Notes under the pieces: generated by a model
What the model was told of the DNA's origin: nothing
What the model saw: the letters and a program-made list of their open reading frames with translations, nothing else
The model's database searches: none
Position numbers and translations under genes: made by a program
Source of the DNA: Palsa-504 sp963822765
GTDB lineage: Bacteria; Actinomycetota; Actinomycetes; Streptosporangiales; Streptosporangiaceae
Length of the DNA: 64,000 nt
Assembly (NCBI GenBank): GCA_963822765.1
Contig: CAWGJL010000036.1
Span: 62,001 to 126,000, forward strand
Direction: 5' to 3'
In this document: positions 61,064 through 64,000 of the stretch, piece by piece
Position numbering within the stretch: the stretch's first letter is position 1
Layout: each line of letters opens with the position of its first letter

Positions 61064-63940
61064 ATGGCTGGGCGGATCCGCGACGAGGACATCGCGGCAG
61101 TTCGCGAGCGATCCCCTATCGACGAGGTGGTCGGGGAGTACCTGCAGCTCAAGAACGCAGGCGGCGGCTCGCTCAAGGGCCTGTGCCCGTTCCACGACGA
61201 GAAGACCCCCTCGTTCAACGTCACCCCGGCCCGGGGGTTGTTTTACTGCCTGGCGGGGGAGACGCGGGTCCTGACCTGGGAGGGTGTGAAGCCTATCCGC
61301 GAACTGGCCGGCGGCACGCACCGCATCCTGGGTAAGCACGGAGACTGGATCGAGGCGCCCTTCCGTTCTTTCGGGGTTCAGCCCTTGATGCGGCTGACGC
61401 TAACCCGCAACGGCATCAGCAAGCACATTTTCGCAACCGCGGAGCACCGCTGGTTCGTCCGGTCGGGCAGGACGCAAAAGTCCGACCGCGAAGTCGTCAC
61501 GAGCGACCTTCGTCCAGGCCACAGGCTCGTTTCGAAGTTTTCCAGGACGAGAGTCAAGCAAACAACACCCTCGCCATTCGGCATTGCCCACGGGGTGACC
61601 TTCGGGGACGGTACCCGGAACGGTACGGGTTCGATGGCGCAACTTGATGCCGTCAAGGACGTCGAGCTCCTCAAGTGGTTCCCGGTGAGCATGATGACTC
61701 AGCACGGCCGTCAGATGCTCATTCATCATCTGCCACGGTTCTTCAAAGAACTTCCTCCCTTGGACGAGTCGGTCTCGTATCTGTACGGCTGGCTGGCGGG
61801 TTACTTCGCTGCAGACGGATGTGTCTCAGCGACAGGTACGGTCATGCTCAATTCGGCCAAGCGTGATGAGCTTGAGTATGTCCGGTTGGTATGCACGCGC
61901 CTGGGGATCGGAACCTTCGGGATCACTGAGCAAGTACGGATCGGGTTTGAGGGCAGGGAGCCAAGCTCGCTGTTCAGGATTGTCCTCGTCGACTCCGATC
62001 TCACGCCTGAGTTCTTCCTCCTGGACAAGCACCGGCTCCGATTCAACGCCTCCGCCAAGGCCTATGGGCGAAAGGGCTGGGTCGTCCGCGAGGTCGCGCC
62101 GACTGATCGGGTGGAAGAAGTCTTCTGCGCCACGGTCGACGAAGGTCACGCCTTCACGCTGGAGGAGAACATCCTCACCGGGAACTGCTTCAGCTGCGCC
62201 GAGGGCGGCGACGCGATCAAGTTCGTGCAGAAGATCGACGGGCTCAGCTTCATCGAGGCCGTCGAGCGGCTCGCGGGCCGGGCCGGCATCGAGCTGCGTT
62301 ACGAGCAGGGCGGGTACGTGCCGGGCCAGGAGCAGAGCCAGCGGCGCCGGCTGATCGACGCGCACCGGCTCGCGGCCGAGTTCTACGCGGAACAACTGCA
62401 GCAGCCGCAGGCGGAGCACGCGCGGAAGTTCTTGTCCGAGCGCGGCTTCGAGTCCAAGGACGCGGAACGGTTCGGCGTCGGCTACTCGCCGAAGGCGTGG
62501 GAGGACCTGACCCGCCACCTGCGCGGACGCGGCTTCACCGACGCGGAGCTGATCGCCGCGGGCTTGTCCCGGGAGGGTAGCCGCGGCGCGCGGGACTGGT
62601 TCCGCGGGCGGCTGATGTGGCCCATCCGGGACCTGTCCGGGGACGTCATCGCGTTCGGCGCGCGCAAGCTCGACCCCGACGATGACGGGCCCAAGTACCT
62701 GAACACCCCGGAGACCTCCCTGTTCCGCAAGAGCACCGTGCTGTACGGGGCAGACCTGGCCAAGCGGGAGATCGCCCAGCGCCGGCAGGCGGTCATCGTG
62801 GAGGGCTACACCGACGTGATGGCCTGCCACCTGGCCGGGGTACCCACCGCGGTGGCGACCAGCGGCACCTCCTTCGGCGAGGATCACATCAAGGTGCTGC
62901 GCCGCCTCATCATGGACACCGACGGGGCCACGGGCGAGGTGATCTTCACCTTCGACGGCGACGCGGCCGGGCAGCGGGCGGCGCTGCGCGCGTTCGGCAT
63001 GGAGGAGAAGTTCGTCACCCAGACCTTCGTCACCGTGCAGCCCGACGGCCTGGACCCCTGTGACGTACGGCTGGCCCACGGCGACGCGGCCGTGCGCGAC
63101 CTGATCGCCCGCCGGGTCCCGCTGTTCGAGTTCGCGATCAAGGGCGTGCTCGCGCACCACGACCTGAACACCACCGAGGGTCAGCTCGCCGCGCTGGACG
63201 AGGCCGCGCCGATCCTGGCCAAGATCAAGGACAAGGGCCTGCGCGGCCGGTACGCGGTCAACCTGGACCGCTGGCTCGGCCTGATGGACGAGGAGTTCGT
63301 GATGGCCCGGGTGCGCACCCACGCGGGGGACACCAGGGCCGCGAAGGACTCCAGGACCGCGGGCAGGCAGCGAGGCGCACCAAGCCCGGCCCAGGCGCAG
63401 GAGAAGGGGGCCGGGAACGGGCACCACGGACCGTTCGGCAAAAAAGAAGAAAGCCCCTACGACCCCAGTGATCCGGTGGTCCAGCTGGAACGGCAGGCGC
63501 TCCAGCTCGCCGTGCAGCGGCCCGGGTTGTGCGGGCCGGAGTTCGACGCCCTCGGCGCCGACGCGTTCACCGTGCCGGTGCACCGGGCGGTGTTCACGCT
63601 GATCGCCGCGTGCGGCGGCACGACAGCGGGCGGCGGCAGCGTCAAACAGTGGGCCGCCCGGCTGCGCGAAGAGGCGCCGAACGAGCGCGCCCAGGCCTTC
63701 GTGACCGGGCTCGCGGTCGAGCCGCCGGTCATCACCTGGGAGCCGGACGCCAAGTACGCCGACACCACGCTGGCCCGGATTGGCGAACTAGCCGTCAGCC
63801 GCGAGATCGCGGTGGTCAAATCCCGGCTGCAGCGCATGAATCCCCTGGAAGAACAGGCCAAGTACAACCGGCTGTACGGGGATCTCATTGCCTTGGAAAC
63901 CCGCCGCCGTGCGTTGATCGACCGGGCCGCGGGCGGCTGA
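61064..63940 (+). CDS. dnaG: DNA primase DnaG interrupted by an intein
   Basis: Without the 313-residue insert the host protein is ~645 residues, normal for DnaG. Zinc-binding domain: CPFHDEKTPSFNV, then the second ligand pair CFSC, which is split off by the intein immediately before its first Cys. The TOPRIM core follows: AVIVEGYTDVMACHLAGV, TSGTSFGEDH and FTFDGDAAGQRAA. A long linker (with a copy of the dispersed motif) leads to the C-terminal helicase-binding domain. ATG at 61064 follows GGAGGTGG. Splicing is required to rebuild the zinc finger. Confidence 0.95.
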   Translation: MAGRIRDEDIAAVRERSPIDEVVGEYLQLKNAGGGSLKGLCPFHDEKTPSFNVTPARGLFYCLAGETRVLTWEGVKPIRELAGGTHRILGKHGDWIEAPFRSFGVQPLMRLTLTRNGISKHIFATAEHRWFVRSGRTQKSDREVVTSDLRPGHRLVSKFSRTRVKQTTPSPFGIAHGVTFGDGTRNGTGSMAQLDAVKDVELLKWFPVSMMTQHGRQMLIHHLPRFFKELPPLDESVSYLYGWLAGYFAADGCVSATGTVMLNSAKRDELEYVRLVCTRLGIGTFGITEQVRIGFEGREPSSLFRIVLVDSDLTPEFFLLDKHRLRFNASAKAYGRKGWVVREVAPTDRVEEVFCATVDEGHAFTLEENILTGNCFSCAEGGDAIKFVQKIDGLSFIEAVERLAGRAGIELRYEQGGYVPGQEQSQRRRLIDAHRLAAEFYAEQLQQPQAEHARKFLSERGFESKDAERFGVGYSPKAWEDLTRHLRGRGFTDAELIAAGLSREGSRGARDWFRGRLMWPIRDLSGDVIAFGARKLDPDDDGPKYLNTPETSLFRKSTVLYGADLAKREIAQRRQAVIVEGYTDVMACHLAGVPTAVATSGTSFGEDHIKVLRRLIMDTDGATGEVIFTFDGDAAGQRAALRAFGMEEKFVTQTFVTVQPDGLDPCDVRLAHGDAAVRDLIARRVPLFEFAIKGVLAHHDLNTTEGQLAALDEAAPILAKIKDKGLRGRYAVNLDRWLGLMDEEFVMARVRTHAGDTRAAKDSRTAGRQRGAPSPAQAQEKGAGNGHHGPFGKKEESPYDPSDPVVQLERQALQLAVQRPGLCGPEFDALGADAFTVPVHRAVFTLIAACGGTTAGGGSVKQWAARLREEAPNERAQAFVTGLAVEPPVITWEPDAKYADTTLARIGELAVSREIAVVKSRLQRMNPLEEQAKYNRLYGDLIALETRRRALIDRAAGG
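61247..62185 (+). other. DnaG intein, Cys1 type, with LAGLIDADG motif
   Basis: Runs from Cys1 (CLAGETRVLTWEGVKPIREL) to Asn of ENILTGN, followed by extein Cys. Block B is FATAEHRWFVRSG (T-x-x-H) and block F is VFCATVDEGHAFTLEENI. The penultimate residue is Gly instead of His. One clear dodecapeptide motif, YGWLAGYFAADGCV, is seen; the second is not obvious, so the endonuclease may be degenerate. Third positions are clearly less GC-rich than the primase, indicating recent arrival. Confidence 0.92.
63423..63439 (-). repeat. dispersed 17-bp motif, copy 7 (DnaG linker)
   Basis: On the minus strand GCCGAACGGTCCGTGGT preceded by TTTCTTCTTTTTT. It lies in the disordered linker of DnaG (residues G-H-H-G-P-F-G-K-K-E-E), where the protein can accept any sequence. 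Confidence 0.75.
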
Positions 63941-64000
63941 GTCCGCGGTGCGGCGTGATTATACGGTTGCGGATCGTATTGATTAGTAGCGCAACGGTGA

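Overview
The window is high-GC DNA (strong third-position G/C bias, GTG and TTG starts, proline/alanine-rich linkers) from an actinobacterium. Gene order supports this: holA-rpsT-lepA-hemW-DUF3097-hrcA-dnaJ-rsmE, then HIT-phoH-ybeY-CBS/CorC-era-leuA-recO-uppS, then glyS-ppdK-dgt-dnaG is an order familiar from Streptomyces and Streptosporangiales-like genomes. DUF1707/DUF4190 membrane proteins, SigE-type sigma factors with membrane partners, and DUF3097 point the same way. No rRNA, tRNA, CRISPR array, prophage or intact transposase gene was seen.

Layout. 1-9.2 kb: end of a membrane-anchored propeller-like protein, two small proteins, and a minus-strand operon aceB-glcD-glcE-glcF that oxidises glycolate to glyoxylate and condenses it with acetyl-CoA to malate. 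9.2-16.6 kb is accessory: a frameshifted membrane protein and a remnant of its paralogue flanking a VapBC toxin-antitoxin pair, a HelD/HelR-type RNA polymerase-recycling ATPase, a patatin phospholipase, and a decayed SDR/MmyB-regulator pair. 16.6-31 kb: a sigma factor with membrane partner, hflX, an imidazolonepropionase-like gene, holA, an RsbW-like ATPase, rpsT, lepA (frame disrupted), hemW, DUF3097 and the CIRCE-controlled hrcA-dnaJ operon. 32-48.7 kb: rsmE, a second sigma/partner pair, HIT, phoH (interrupted by an intein), ybeY, the CorC homologue, era, decayed TPR and response-regulator fragments, leuA behind a leucine leader peptide, recO and uppS. 49-64 kb: a secreted DUF1906 protein, glyS, ppdK, dgt, a ferredoxin-reductase-like flavoprotein, an AbiEi/DUF559-like protein, a HAD phosphatase and dnaG, which carries a second intein.

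Most unusual points. (1) A 17-bp motif, GCCGAACGGNSCGTGGT, preceded by a T-rich tract, occurs seven times in 64 kb, both between and inside genes. (2) phoH carries a 361-residue intein with Ala1 and the Trp/Cys/Thr set of class 3 inteins; dnaG carries a Cys1 intein inside its zinc finger with lower GC than its host. (3) Three places look like deletion scars where two truncated genes meet (SDR/MmyB, TPR/response regulator, sigma/partner). (4) Short palindromes resembling IS200/IS605 ends lie between recO and uppS, and G-run hairpins have entered two genes. (5) At least five genes carry a single extra base (sensor-like gene, lepA, hemW stop, leuA, HAD gene). This uniform +1 pattern in conserved genes may be consensus-sequence error rather than biology.
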